Assembly (NCBI RefSeq): GCF_008274585.1
Contig: NZ_VTRT01000001.1
Location: 496,001-560,000, forward strand
DNA from: Pedobacter sp. BS3
Lineage (GTDB): Bacteria; Bacteroidota; Bacteroidia; Sphingobacteriales; Sphingobacteriaceae
DNA length: 64,000 nucleotides
Direction of reading: 5' to 3'
Of this stretch, positions 15,719 through 24,395 are shown piece after piece. Made by a program: the position numbers and the translations under genes. A model generated the notes under the pieces. It did no database searches and was not told the DNA's origin. It saw only the letters and a list, made by a program, of their open reading frames with translations. Position 1 is the first letter of the stretch. Every line of letters starts with the position of its first letter.

Positions 15719-16633
15719 TTACCGCAATGCTATGCTGCCTTTGCCCATAGTATAGCCATCAGCATACATTAAAACGGTGTAGGTGCCTTTTTGAAAAGCA
15801 TTAGGATTAGTCCAGTCAATATTATACACATTACCCTCGTTGGTAAACTCAATCGCCGTTTTATAGGTATATTGTAGATCTTCGCCATCTACATTAAACA
15901 TTCCGCTGTTTGACGGAATGATCAGGTTACCGCTTGGGTCTACAATACGGATAAAAATATCGTGCATACCTTTATCAGCTATCGGGTTGTCGGCAATATT
16001 AAAGGTAATACGCAGCTTTTTAGCGGTGCTTGCACGGGTAACATCCGTTTCCTTACCGCTGCTTTTCACTTTGAGCGGGGTAATAGAAATTGTGCCGATT
16101 TTTAATGCCGCTGCAGCCTTTACTTTAGAGTTAAGCGATTCGTTTTGCTTGGTAAGCTCTGTAGCACGATCTGTAACGCTGTCAACTTTGGTTTGTAAAT
16201 GATCGCGTTCATTGCGTAACGAAGCGTTCTGGCGTTGCAGTTCCTCAATATCAGCCGTGTATTTGGTTACAAAATAGCGCAATTGCTTTACATCTTCCTG
16301 CGCCCTGGCCAATTGCCCTTGTGTAAGCTGATTCTTTTTAAGGGCTTCTCTTAACTGGGCTATTTTCTCGCGGGCTTCTTCCTGCTGCTTTTTCATGTCT
16401 TCAGAAAGCTGCACATTAGTGGTGTTGGCTTTATCCAGCTCGGCCTCAATTTTGTCAATCTCGGTCTCCATTTTGGATTTCTCGTCGCTCAGCGTTACAA
16501 TACGGTCGTTCGCTTTTTTATCTTTAAAGAACAGGTACCCGTTGGTAACTAAAAGAGCCAGGATAACAATGATCAGAAAGTATATCTTATTAGAATCTTT
16601 TTTAGGTGTGTTTTCCGAATTGTTAGTTTCCAT
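15719..16633 (-). CDS. Membrane-anchored coiled-coil protein of unknown function
   Basis: This 304-residue protein has a short cytoplasmic start, one membrane helix (about 17-36, IYFLIIVILALLVTNGYLFF), a long coiled coil (about 40-165, rich in Glu, Lys, Gln and Leu) and a C-terminal beta-rich domain (about 175-304) that includes ITFNIADNPIADKGMHDIFI and ends KGTYTVLMYADGYTMGKGSI. I recognise it only as a conserved hypothetical of Bacteroidota; similarity to SMC-type proteins is limited to the coiled coil. The domain after the coil probably lies in the periplasm. A -7 box is seen at 16730-16737. It is a single-gene unit, divergent from the GHL10 hydrolase. Confidence 0.8.
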   Translation of the reverse strand: METNNSENTPKKDSNKIYFLIIVILALLVTNGYLFFKDKKANDRIVTLSDEKSKMETEIDKIEAELDKANTTNVQLSEDMKKQQEEAREKIAQLREALKKNQLTQGQLARAQEDVKQLRYFVTKYTADIEELQRQNASLRNERDHLQTKVDSVTDRATELTKQNESLNSKVKAAAALKIGTISITPLKVKSSGKETDVTRASTAKKLRITFNIADNPIADKGMHDIFIRIVDPSGNLIIPSNSGMFNVDGEDLQYTYKTAIEFTNEGNVYNIDWTNPNAFQKGTYTVLMYADGYTMGKGSIALR

Positions 16634-16729
16634 GTCAGTTTAGTTTGTTTAGTATTATGTTGATTTAGATTTTGGCGTTAATTACTGTACGGGTGCAACC
16701 ATACCGGTTTGAGCGTTTTATTTAAGGCG

Positions 16730-16737
16730 CAAATGTA
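16730..16737 (-). promoter_or_regulatory. -7 box for the coiled-coil protein gene
   Basis: CAAATGTA on the plus strand reads TACATTTG on the minus strand, a perfect TAnnTTTG, 97 bases before the ATG at 16633. Confidence 0.5.
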
Positions 16738-16923
16738 TAAATTTTGTTTACCCATTAGCTTAATAACTTTACCGATTGAAATTTATTATCAGCCGGCAAA
16801 TATATAATATTGCCCAAAACATCGACCATAACAAGTATAAACCGGTTTTGTTCAAAATAGTTTGAATTTATTTACGTTTCTTTATTAAAGACAATTTAAG
16901 GCCGTATTCATACCGGCGATTAC

Positions 16924-16931
16924 TATCTTTG
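16924..16931 (+). promoter_or_regulatory. -7 box for the GHL10 gene
   Basis: TATCTTTG matches TAnnTTTG perfectly, 30 bases before the ATG at 16961. An AAAGGGAA ribosome-site-like stretch follows. Confidence 0.55.
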
Positions 16932-16960
16932 ACATTTTTCTTTACAAAGGGAACATTTTC

Positions 16961-18496
16961 ATGAGATTACTTTTTCTGTTAACAGGATTACTTACATGCT
17001 TTTCAAATCATATATTATCGCAACCCCAACCATCAGAGCCTCCCAAACATGAATTCAGGGGAGTTTGGATAGCTACCGTGGCCAATATTGACTGGCCTTC
17101 AAAACCCGGCCTTACTACAGAAGCTCAAAAAGAAGAGTTGATACGCATACTGGATACGCACCAGCGTACCGGTATTAATGCGATCATGTTCCAGGTACGG
17201 CCTGCGGCCGATGCTTTTTACAGCAAAAGCGAAGAACCCTGGAGCCGCTACCTCTCCGGAAAGCAGGGCGGCGCTCCTGATCCTTTCTATGATCCGCTTG
17301 AATTTGCCCTAACCGAAGCCCACAAACGTGGCATGGAGCTGCATGCCTGGTTCAATCCGTACCGTGCCACCATGGATATGAACCCGCAAAATACCCGCGA
17401 AGATCACATCACTAAAACCCACCCCGGCTGGTTTTTCAGCTATGGCGGCAAAAAGCTGTTCAATCCCGGTATTCCCGAAGTACGAAGCTACATTGTGCGC
17501 ATCATTATGAATGTAGTGCGCAATTACGATATAGACGGCGTGCATTTTGACGATTACTTCTATCCATATCCCGAAAGCAGGCAGCTTTTACCCGATACCG
17601 ATACTTACCGCTTATACGGGGCTGATTTTGACGACATCGACGACTGGCGCCGGCATAACGTAGATACGCTCATTCACCAGCTTTCGGACAGTATACATGC
17701 CGCGAAACATTACCTTAAATTTGGTATAAGCCCTTTCGGGATTTGGCGTAACAGCAAACGCGACCCCGAAGGTTCTGAAACCAATGGCCTGGAAGCCTAC
17801 AGCGCCTTATATGCCGATGCCCGTAAATGGATCAAAGAAGGCTGGATAGATTACATCAACCCGCAGATCTATTTTCCATTTGGCTACGCTGCTGCACCTT
17901 ATGAAAAGCTGGTGGACTGGTGGAGCAATAACACCTATAACAAGCACCTGTACATTGGCCAGGGCGTGTACCGGGTAACCGAAAACCGCGAAGGCTGGCG
18001 TGATAAGAGCCAGATACCGCGACAAATCCGTTACCTGCGAAATAATCCCCGGGTACAGGGCAGCGTATTTTTCAGCTCGAAATCGTTAACCAGTAACCTG
18101 GCCGGTATCCGCGATTCGCTGCAATATGACCTGTACCGCTATAAAGCATTGCAACCTCCTATGCTTTGGTTAGACAATACGCCGCCCCTGGAACCGATGG
18201 AGCTTACGGCAAAAACCATAGCCAATAATAAGGTTTTGCTGAACTGGAAAACACCTTTGCGTTCCCGCGATGGCGAAACAGCCTACGGTTATGTGATTTA
18301 CCGTTTTAATGAGGGCGAAGAAGTAAACATCGAAAATTCGCGAAACATTCTAACCATATCGTTCGACGGCAAACAAACATCGTATACCGATGATGGCGTA
18401 CGTAAAAATGTGCGTTATACTTACGCCGTTACTGCATTAGACCGTCTTAAAAACGAAAGCGGCCCGTCAAATCTGGTTGTGGTTAAAATAAATTGA
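16961..18496 (+). CDS. Family 10-like glycosyl hydrolase (GHL10/DUF187) with fibronectin III tail
   Basis: This 511-residue exported protein starts with a signal peptide (MRLLFLLTGLLTCFSNHILS, cut near SQPQ). Residues about 28-330 form the GHL10 TIM barrel, with EFRGVWIATVANIDWPSKPG, INAIMFQVRPAADAFY, GMELHAWFNPYRAT and IDGVHFDDYFYP. Residues about 405-510 look like one fibronectin type III domain. GHL10 enzymes are linked to peptidoglycan or glucosaminidase-type activities in a few cases; the substrate here is unknown. The gene has its own -7 box and is followed about 100 bases later by dnaG. Confidence 0.9.
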   Translation: MRLLFLLTGLLTCFSNHILSQPQPSEPPKHEFRGVWIATVANIDWPSKPGLTTEAQKEELIRILDTHQRTGINAIMFQVRPAADAFYSKSEEPWSRYLSGKQGGAPDPFYDPLEFALTEAHKRGMELHAWFNPYRATMDMNPQNTREDHITKTHPGWFFSYGGKKLFNPGIPEVRSYIVRIIMNVVRNYDIDGVHFDDYFYPYPESRQLLPDTDTYRLYGADFDDIDDWRRHNVDTLIHQLSDSIHAAKHYLKFGISPFGIWRNSKRDPEGSETNGLEAYSALYADARKWIKEGWIDYINPQIYFPFGYAAAPYEKLVDWWSNNTYNKHLYIGQGVYRVTENREGWRDKSQIPRQIRYLRNNPRVQGSVFFSSKSLTSNLAGIRDSLQYDLYRYKALQPPMLWLDNTPPLEPMELTAKTIANNKVLLNWKTPLRSRDGETAYGYVIYRFNEGEEVNIENSRNILTISFDGKQTSYTDDGVRKNVRYTYAVTALDRLKNESGPSNLVVVKIN

Positions 18497-18568
18497 AAAT
18501 TAAAAAAGCCTGTAATAATACACAAGGGTGCCTTGATAAAAACTTAACAAAGTCTGAATAACTTCAAG

Positions 18569-18576
18569 TATTTTTG
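18569..18576 (+). promoter_or_regulatory. -7 box of the dnaG promoter
   Basis: TATTTTTG matches TAnnTTTG perfectly, 17 bases before the dnaG ATG. This would leave a leader of only about ten bases. Confidence 0.5.
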
Positions 18577-18592
18577 AGATACATTACCCACG

Positions 18593-20515
18593 ATGATTGC
18601 TAAAGAAACCGTTGACAAGATATTAGAAGCTGCCCGTATTGACGAGGTTGTCGGCGATTTTGTGCACCTTAAAAAGCGGGGCACCAGCCTGATCGGCAAT
18701 TGCCCGTTTCACAACGAGAAAACGCCCTCATTCCACGTATCGGTAAATAAGGGCATTTATAAATGCTTTGGCTGTGGTGCCGGGGGCGATTCCGTGCGCT
18801 TTGTAATGGAGCACGAAAAGTACACGTATCCCGAAGCGCTTAAATACCTGGCCAACAAGTATCATATTGAAATTGAGGAAGTTCAGCAAACGCCGGAGCA
18901 GCTACAAGCTGATACCCGGCGTGAAAGCCTGTTTGTTATCTCCGCCTGGGCCGGCAATTTTTTCCAGCAAACCCTGTGGGAAACCGGGGAAGGTAAAAGC
19001 ATCGGCCTGAGCTATTTCAGGGAACGCGGCTTTCGCGATGATGTGGTAAAAAAATTCCAGTTGGGCTATTCGCCGGATGAGTGGGACGCCATGACTCAAA
19101 AAGCCTTAGCCGAAGGTTTTAATGCAGATTACCTGCAGGAAACCGGGCTTACCCTGAAAAATGATAAAGGCCGGCTATACGACCGCTTTCGCGGGAGGGT
19201 AATGTTCCCCATCCATAACCTTACCGGAAGGCTCATCGGTTTCGGCGGCCGTACCCTAAAAACCGACAAAAATGTCCCGAAATATGTTAACTCGCCCGAG
19301 AGCGACATCTATCATAAATCGAACGTTTTATACGGCATGTTCCAGGCCAAAAAAGCTGTCCGCGATGCCGATAACTGCTACCTGGTAGAAGGTTATGCCG
19401 ACGTGCTGTCTGTACACCAAGCCGGGGTTGAGAACGTGGTAGCTTCATCCGGAACATCGCTTACCACCGAACAAATCCGGCTGATAAGCCGCTTTACCAA
19501 AAACGTAACCATTTTATACGATGGCGATGCCGCCGGTATCAAAGCCTCGTTACGCGGGCTGGATATGATACTGGAAGAAGGGTTGAACGTCAAGGTGGTC
19601 AACTTCCCGGATGGGCACGACCCCGACTCGTACGTACAGCAATTGGGCAGTGCGGCATTTAAAACCTACATCGAGAATAATCAGAAAGATTTTATTCTTT
19701 ATAAAACCACCATCCTGTTAAAGGATGCCGGTAACGACCCTATAAAAAAGGCCGAAATTATCCGCGATGTGGTGGAAAGCATCGCTAAAATACCCGATAG
19801 CATCAAGGCTTCGGTATTTCTCCGCGAATGCAGCAGCCTGATGCAGATTGATGAGCGGGTGCTGATTTCGGAGCTGAACAAAATGCGCATCAGCAAACAG
19901 CGCAAAGAAAACCAGCAACAAACACCGCAGCCGCTGCCTGAACCTGATGTAAACGCACCAATACCTGAACCGGAACAACTGGCTGATACCGACGAATATC
20001 AGGAGCGTGAAATTATACGCCTGCTGTTAAACTACGGGCATTTGCTGGTACATTGGGATGAGATTACGGATACTTACATAGCACCATACATCATATCAAA
20101 CCTTACGGATGTAACCTTTGCCGATCCGGTTTGTAAAAAAATTATAGACCGTTATAACGCTTCGTTCGAAAAAGGCGAGCTGCCTACCGAACAGGATTTT
20201 ATCCAGGATACTGATCCGGAGATTTCCGGATTGGCCGTTTCGATGCTTACTTCGCCTTATTCGCTAAGTCCTAACTGGTATGAAAAACGAAAGATTTACG
20301 TAAAGGAAGAATCAGAAAATATGCGTGCTACGGTATTGGGCGGTATTTTTCACCTTAAAAAACGTAAGGTAGAGCGTATTTTAAAAGATCTACGTAAAGA
20401 GTTGCAACACGAGGCGGACGCGGATAACCAGGCCATACTGATGCAGCGCTACATGCGTATTAAAGAAGTAGAACGGGGCATATCCTCATTTCTCGGTTCG
20501 GTTATTGTGAAATAA
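18593..20515 (+). CDS. dnaG: DNA primase
   Basis: This 640-residue enzyme makes RNA primers at the replication fork. The CHC2 zinc finger is at the start: Cys37, His40, Cys58 and Cys61 in CPFHNEKTPSFH and YKCFGCG. The TOPRIM catalytic core follows, with LVEGYADVLSVHQAG and ILYDGDAAGIKASLRGLDMI carrying the metal-binding acidic residues. The C-terminal part (about 450-640) is the helicase-binding region and diverges from proteobacterial DnaG. It is followed by yraN after two bases, and yraN in turn overlaps the cyclase gene, so these three form an operon. Confidence 0.96.
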   Translation: MIAKETVDKILEAARIDEVVGDFVHLKKRGTSLIGNCPFHNEKTPSFHVSVNKGIYKCFGCGAGGDSVRFVMEHEKYTYPEALKYLANKYHIEIEEVQQTPEQLQADTRRESLFVISAWAGNFFQQTLWETGEGKSIGLSYFRERGFRDDVVKKFQLGYSPDEWDAMTQKALAEGFNADYLQETGLTLKNDKGRLYDRFRGRVMFPIHNLTGRLIGFGGRTLKTDKNVPKYVNSPESDIYHKSNVLYGMFQAKKAVRDADNCYLVEGYADVLSVHQAGVENVVASSGTSLTTEQIRLISRFTKNVTILYDGDAAGIKASLRGLDMILEEGLNVKVVNFPDGHDPDSYVQQLGSAAFKTYIENNQKDFILYKTTILLKDAGNDPIKKAEIIRDVVESIAKIPDSIKASVFLRECSSLMQIDERVLISELNKMRISKQRKENQQQTPQPLPEPDVNAPIPEPEQLADTDEYQEREIIRLLLNYGHLLVHWDEITDTYIAPYIISNLTDVTFADPVCKKIIDRYNASFEKGELPTEQDFIQDTDPEISGLAVSMLTSPYSLSPNWYEKRKIYVKEESENMRATVLGGIFHLKKRKVERILKDLRKELQHEADADNQAILMQRYMRIKEVERGISSFLGSVIVK

Positions 20516-20517
20516 AT

Positions 20518-20880
20518 TTGGCAAAGCACCTCATCACCGGCAAACAAGGCGAGCTGTTGGCAAAACAGTTCATGGAAGCGCAAGGTTACGAAATTTTAGA
20601 GGAAAACTGGGTCACCGGCAAAGCCGAAGTAGACCTTATCGCCTTTAAGGATAATAAAATTGTATTTGTTGAAGTTAAAACCCGTAGTCAAACCAACTTT
20701 GGCGAGCCCGAAGATTTTGTACACCCGGCAAAACAACGTTTATTGCAATTTGCTGCCGAAGAATATATACATTTGATGGATTTTAACAACGAAATCCGCT
20801 TTGACATCATCGCGATTGTATTTAAAGAGAATATTCCCGTTATTAAACATATTGAAGATGCATTTTGGCCCGATATCTAA
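20518..20880 (+). CDS. UPF0102 (YraN) family nuclease-like protein
   Basis: This 120-residue protein is of the YraN/UPF0102 family, which has an endonuclease-like fold with a visible core GKAEVDLIAFKD...IVFVEVKTRS (Glu, Asp, Glu-x-Lys). Its cellular job is unsettled; links to DNA recombination and Holliday-junction processing have been proposed. The only start that fits the family (AKHLITGKQGELLAK) is a TTG at 20518, two bases after the dnaG stop, so translation is probably coupled. Its last 23 bases overlap the next gene. Confidence 0.87.
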   Translation: MAKHLITGKQGELLAKQFMEAQGYEILEENWVTGKAEVDLIAFKDNKIVFVEVKTRSQTNFGEPEDFVHPAKQRLLQFAAEEYIHLMDFNNEIRFDIIAIVFKENIPVIKHIEDAFWPDI

Positions 20881-21949
20881 ATCCGCAGTCCGTTTTTTAA
20901 TCAGTGGCGTAGTACTATGCCTGTTATTTATAAGCGCCTGTAAGCAGAACCGGTCGGCTGTGTCTGTAGTGTTTATCTCGCCCGAAGCCGGCGCCAGCGT
21001 TAAGGCCGGCGACAACGTAACAGCAGATCTACAGTTTACGCCCGAGCAGGAAGTAGATTCTATCGTGTATTACATCGATTCTGCCGTGGTTGCCCATCGC
21101 ACCGATACCGCCAGCCTGACACTTAGCACCAAAGGTATCGCACTGGGCAATCACCTGATATCTGCTAAAATTTATAAAAAAGATAAGGTTGAAGAAGCTG
21201 CTACCAACATCGTGGTAGTATCGTCAAAAACGCCGGAGCAATATACTTACCAGGTTGTTAACACCTTTCCGCACGATACCAGCAGCTATACACAGGGACT
21301 GGAATACCACGACGGTATTTTTTACGAAAGCGCCGGCGGTGTGCCCGATGACGGTATCGGGATCTCAAGTCTTCGTAAAGTACAACCCGAAACCGGTAAG
21401 GTGCTGAAGAAAATTGATATGCCCGAAACTATTTTTGCCGAAGGTATTACCGTGGTAGGCAACCGCATTGTACAGCTTACCTGGCAAAATGGATATGGGA
21501 TCTTCTACAATAAAAACACCTTAGAAAAACTAAGCGAATTTCCGTACCAATCCAGTCGCGAAGGCTGGGGACTGTGTTTCGACGGCAAACAGATCTATAA
21601 ATCTGACGGCAGTAACCGCATTTATATCCTGGATAAGGACTCCTGTAAAGAAATTGGGAATATCGAGGTATTTGACAACAAGGGCGAGGTAACCCAGCTC
21701 AATGAACTGGAATATATTGACGGGAAGATCTACGCCAACGTGTACCAAACTGATAAAATTGTCATTATTAACCCGCAAACCGGCGAGGTGGAAGCCGAAA
21801 TTAACCTTACGGGATTACTGCCCGCGGCCGATCACTTTCCCAATACCGATGTGCTGAACGGCATTGCCTGGGATGCCGCTAAACAACGCCTGTTTGTTAC
21901 CGGCAAGAAATGGAGTAAACTGTTTGAGATCAAGCTGGTAAAGAAGTAA
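20858..21949 (+). CDS. Glutaminyl-peptide cyclotransferase, lipoprotein
   Basis: This protein of about 363 residues is a bacterial/plant-type glutamine cyclotransferase, a five-bladed beta-propeller that converts N-terminal glutamine to pyroglutamate. The start at 20858 gives a lipoprotein signal (FLISGVVLCLLFISAC, lipid Cys28). Residues about 38-130 form an Ig-like domain, and the propeller follows with SYTQGLEYHDGIFYES, AEGITVVGNRIVQLTW, REGWGLCFDGK and NELEYIDGKIYANVY. It likely acts in the periplasm on exported proteins; many Bacteroidota cap secreted proteins this way. A longer upstream frame from 20801 is rejected because the lipobox needs the later start. A REP-like element follows at 21976. 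Confidence 0.9.
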   Translation: MHFGPISKSAVRFLISGVVLCLLFISACKQNRSAVSVVFISPEAGASVKAGDNVTADLQFTPEQEVDSIVYYIDSAVVAHRTDTASLTLSTKGIALGNHLISAKIYKKDKVEEAATNIVVVSSKTPEQYTYQVVNTFPHDTSSYTQGLEYHDGIFYESAGGVPDDGIGISSLRKVQPETGKVLKKIDMPETIFAEGITVVGNRIVQLTWQNGYGIFYNKNTLEKLSEFPYQSSREGWGLCFDGKQIYKSDGSNRIYILDKDSCKEIGNIEVFDNKGEVTQLNELEYIDGKIYANVYQTDKIVIINPQTGEVEAEINLTGLLPAADHFPNTDVLNGIAWDAAKQRLFVTGKKWSKLFEIKLVKK

Positions 21950-21975
21950 AATAGCTTTAACGGGATAAGTAGAGA

Positions 21976-22022
21976 TCGTCCGCGTTTGCAACGCGGATGT
22001 ACGAGTATCGCGATTGTATCGC
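21976..22022. repeat. REP-like double-hairpin element, copy 2
   Basis: CCGCGTTTGCAACGCGG followed by GCGATTGTATCGC (22010-22022) is the same pair of hairpins as at 464-512 and 31153-31199. It lies 26 bases after the cyclotransferase stop codon. Confidence 0.65.
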
Positions 22023-22036
22023 AGGCTAATACTTAA

Positions 22037-22243
22037 CTCTATTTTGACAGGACGAAACCCTGGCTTCGTTCTTATTCTTTTAAGCCACCGGCTGTGACTA
22101 ACTGGAATGTCCCTAAGCCTTTCCACAAATTATTTCTTAAAAATATTCCGGAACGTATAGGACTATCGCAAGCCTTTGTTGTCTTTCAGAAAAGTTTAGA
22201 AAACAATAAGGGTGATACGTTCTCTTTTCAGAAAGAAAAATAA
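22037..22243 (+). pseudogene. Possible C-terminal gene remnant before the sugar operon
   Basis: A 68-codon frame without an ATG ends at TAA 22241-22243, overlapping the next gene in another frame. Its translation reads like a protein tail, including VPKPFHKLFLKNIPERIGL and SQAFVVFQKSLE. I do not recognise the family. It may be the 3' end of a gene whose front was lost at the REP-like repeat just upstream, or chance. Confidence is low. Confidence 0.35.
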
Positions 22244-23021
22244 GGTCGATACCGGGAAAAAGTACGGGTGGTTCGGTCATTACCCTTCCTGGGAACAGGC
22301 GTACAGGGAAACTTCCGGCTATGACGCAGCTATCATCCTTGAAAAAACCCGCTACGCATTATTACAGGTCAAGTCCGGGAATGCGGTATATGAACGGGAT
22401 TCTGTTCTTTTTGATAAGAAACAGTATCCTTTTCCGCTTATTACATTCCTGCTTCACAGCGCCCTGAAGGAGAACAGACCACTGCATATACTGGATTTCG
22501 GCGGCTCATTGGGCAGCACCTACTACCAGGTAAAGGAATTTTTAGGGCCTAACGTTTGTGCAAGCTGGAACGTAGTAGAGCAGGCCCATTACGTAACCTG
22601 CGGAAAAGAATATTTTCAAGACGCAGTGCTGCGTTTTTTTTCATCAGTTGAGGAATGTTTGTCGGAAATTGAAATTGATTTTGTCCTCCTTTCAAGTTCA
22701 GTTCAATACCTGAAAGATCCGCATGAATTTTTACAGAAGCTTGTATCATTTGGGTTTAAGTACCTTCTTTTTGACCGCACCGCATTTGTTAATGAACCTG
22801 CCGACAGGCTCACCATTCAGCATATACCTCCCGAAATTTATGAGGCCAGTTACCCTTCCTGGTTTTTTAATGAAAAACGGTTTCTGAGCCACTTTCATCG
22901 AAAATACGTGATTGGCGGCGAGTTTTCCTCCTATGTGCCGGGCGAATCGGTCATGCGTATAGATGGTCGTTCTGTAGGTTACAGTAAGGGCTTTTATCTG
23001 ATCAATAAACACTATGCTTAA
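22212..23021 (+). CDS. Putative methyltransferase, TIGR04325 family
   Basis: This 269-residue protein matches the TIGR04325 group of putative SAM-dependent methyltransferases found in surface-polysaccharide clusters. The SAM-binding stretch is HILDFGGSLGSTYYQVKEFL (about 92-111), followed by NVVEQAHYVTCGKEYF and FVLLSSSVQYLKDPHEFL. The start is a GTG directly after AATAAGG; an in-frame TAG at 22197 rules out an earlier one. Its end overlaps the glycosyltransferase start by eight bases. It is the first gene of a four-gene operon for a surface sugar; its methyl acceptor is unknown. Confidence 0.8.
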   Translation: MIRSLFRKKNKVDTGKKYGWFGHYPSWEQAYRETSGYDAAIILEKTRYALLQVKSGNAVYERDSVLFDKKQYPFPLITFLLHSALKENRPLHILDFGGSLGSTYYQVKEFLGPNVCASWNVVEQAHYVTCGKEYFQDAVLRFFSSVEECLSEIEIDFVLLSSSVQYLKDPHEFLQKLVSFGFKYLLFDRTAFVNEPADRLTIQHIPPEIYEASYPSWFFNEKRFLSHFHRKYVIGGEFSSYVPGESVMRIDGRSVGYSKGFYLINKHYA

Positions 23022-24015
23022 CTTTTGTACACTTTTCGATTCCAATTACCTCTCAAGAGGTCTGACAATGTACAGGTCGTTGGAGAAATACTGTCATGAT
23101 TACCATCTCTATATTTTTGCCTTCGACAGCAAATGCTATGATATATTATCCAATCTCAATCTTGCTAAAGCGACCGTAATATCCCTGGCCGAATTTGAAG
23201 ATCAGGAACTGCTCGAAGTAAAGAAAAAACGGACGTCACAGGAGTATTGCTGGACATGTACACCATCTACCATACTTTACTGCATAAATAAATTCTCGTT
23301 AGATCACTGTACCTATATCGATGCAGATCTGTTGTTTTTCAGTGATCCTAAGGTTTTGGTTGATGAAATGGGGCCGAAGTCTGTGATGATATCCGAGCAT
23401 CGATATACCCCTGAATACGACCAGACTAAAAAGTGTGGCAAGTATTGTGTGCAGTTCATGACCTTTAAAAATAACCCGGAGGGGATGCATGTTTTAAACT
23501 GGTGGAAAAATGCCTGCATGGAATGGTGTCATGCCCGATTTGAAGATAACAAGTTTGGCGACCAGAAATACCTGGACAACTGGATGGAAATATTTGATTG
23601 CGTGCATGAGCTTAAACATCTTGGCGGCGGGGTAGCTCCGTGGAATGTTCAGCAATATCATTTTGAGAAAAAGAACGGGCGAATGGTCGGCAAAGAATTA
23701 TCAACCAATAAAGAATTCGACCTGGTATTTTACCATTTCCAGGATTTTAGACGGAGCATTAATAATATTTACCAGATAGCCAGCTGGTATCATTTCAGCA
23801 AGGATATTATCCGCTCAATCTATGAGCCATATATCAGGACGCTTTCAGCTACAGAGCGGGAAATTATCAAGGTTTCGGGCTGGAAGCCTGTAAAAGTTGA
23901 GACAGAAATAAGCTGGCTATGGAAGTCTGTCAGGAAGACCTTCCTGGTCTTTTTCAAAGGACATTATAAAAATCACTATCACCTTAGTTATTTCTACAGA
24001 GTATGGCTAAACTGA
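23014..24015 (+). CDS. Glycosyltransferase (GT-A fold, GT8-like)
   Basis: This 333-residue cytoplasmic protein looks like a GT-A nucleotide-sugar transferase. The start MLNFCTLFDSNYLSRGLTMY is typical of GT8-like enzymes, and the metal-binding DxD is Asp103-Ala-Asp105 in CTYIDADLLFFSDP. FGDQKYLDNWMEIF and AVAPWN-like GGGVAPWNVQQYHF match acceptor-side motifs of the group. There is no membrane segment. It overlaps both neighbours (by 8 and 13 bases), so the four genes are co-transcribed. The donor sugar may be the amino-dideoxy sugar made by the next two genes (inference). Confidence 0.8.
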   Translation: MLNFCTLFDSNYLSRGLTMYRSLEKYCHDYHLYIFAFDSKCYDILSNLNLAKATVISLAEFEDQELLEVKKKRTSQEYCWTCTPSTILYCINKFSLDHCTYIDADLLFFSDPKVLVDEMGPKSVMISEHRYTPEYDQTKKCGKYCVQFMTFKNNPEGMHVLNWWKNACMEWCHARFEDNKFGDQKYLDNWMEIFDCVHELKHLGGGVAPWNVQQYHFEKKNGRMVGKELSTNKEFDLVFYHFQDFRRSINNIYQIASWYHFSKDIIRSIYEPYIRTLSATEREIIKVSGWKPVKVETEISWLWKSVRKTFLVFFKGHYKNHYHLSYFYRVWLN

Positions 24016-24395
24016 TTAACCTGAAAACCTTCACTGATAAGCGGGGGAATTTAACAGTCATTGAAAAGATTATCCCTTTTGATGTGAAACGGATTTTTTA
24101 CATCTACGGAGTGGATGATTCGATACGCGGAGGCCACAGGCATCACAAAACGGTACAGGCTGCCATTTGCATCCAGGGTCAGTGTGTGATCGGCAATAAC
24201 GATGGTACGCATAAAGAAGAATTTATCCTTGATTCGCCGGAGAAGTGCCTGCTCATTGAGCCTGCCGACTGGCATCTGATGCACAGCTTCAGTGAAAACG
24301 CAATTTTAATGGTGCTGGCGTCGGAATTTTTCGATCCGGAAGATTACATTTATGACCCCTATCCCGATAGAATACGAGAATTTGCATTTGCTTAA
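24003..24395 (+). CDS. FdtA/QdtA-type dTDP-sugar 3,4-ketoisomerase
   Basis: This 130-residue cupin resembles FdtA and QdtA, which move the keto group of dTDP-4-keto-6-deoxyglucose from C4 to C3, the step before 3-amination. The start [20 protein letters not shown], the [20 protein letters not shown] block with likely catalytic His45 and His47/48, and [20 protein letters not shown] are family features. Whether it yields the gluco (QdtA) or galacto (FdtA) epimer cannot be read. It overlaps the aminotransferase gene by 44 bases. Confidence 0.85.
   Translation: MAKLINLKTFTDKRGNLTVIEKIIPFDVKRIFYIYGVDDSIRGGHRHHKTVQAAICIQGQCVIGNNDGTHKEEFILDSPEKCLLIEPADWHLMHSFSENAILMVLASEFFDPEDYIYDPYPDRIREFAFA

Larger units (their letters stand above)
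16634..16960. other. Divergent promoter region, no gene
   Basis: This 327-bp AT-rich spacer holds the promoters of the two divergent genes. I see no coding frame and no clear hairpin. Confidence 0.6.
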
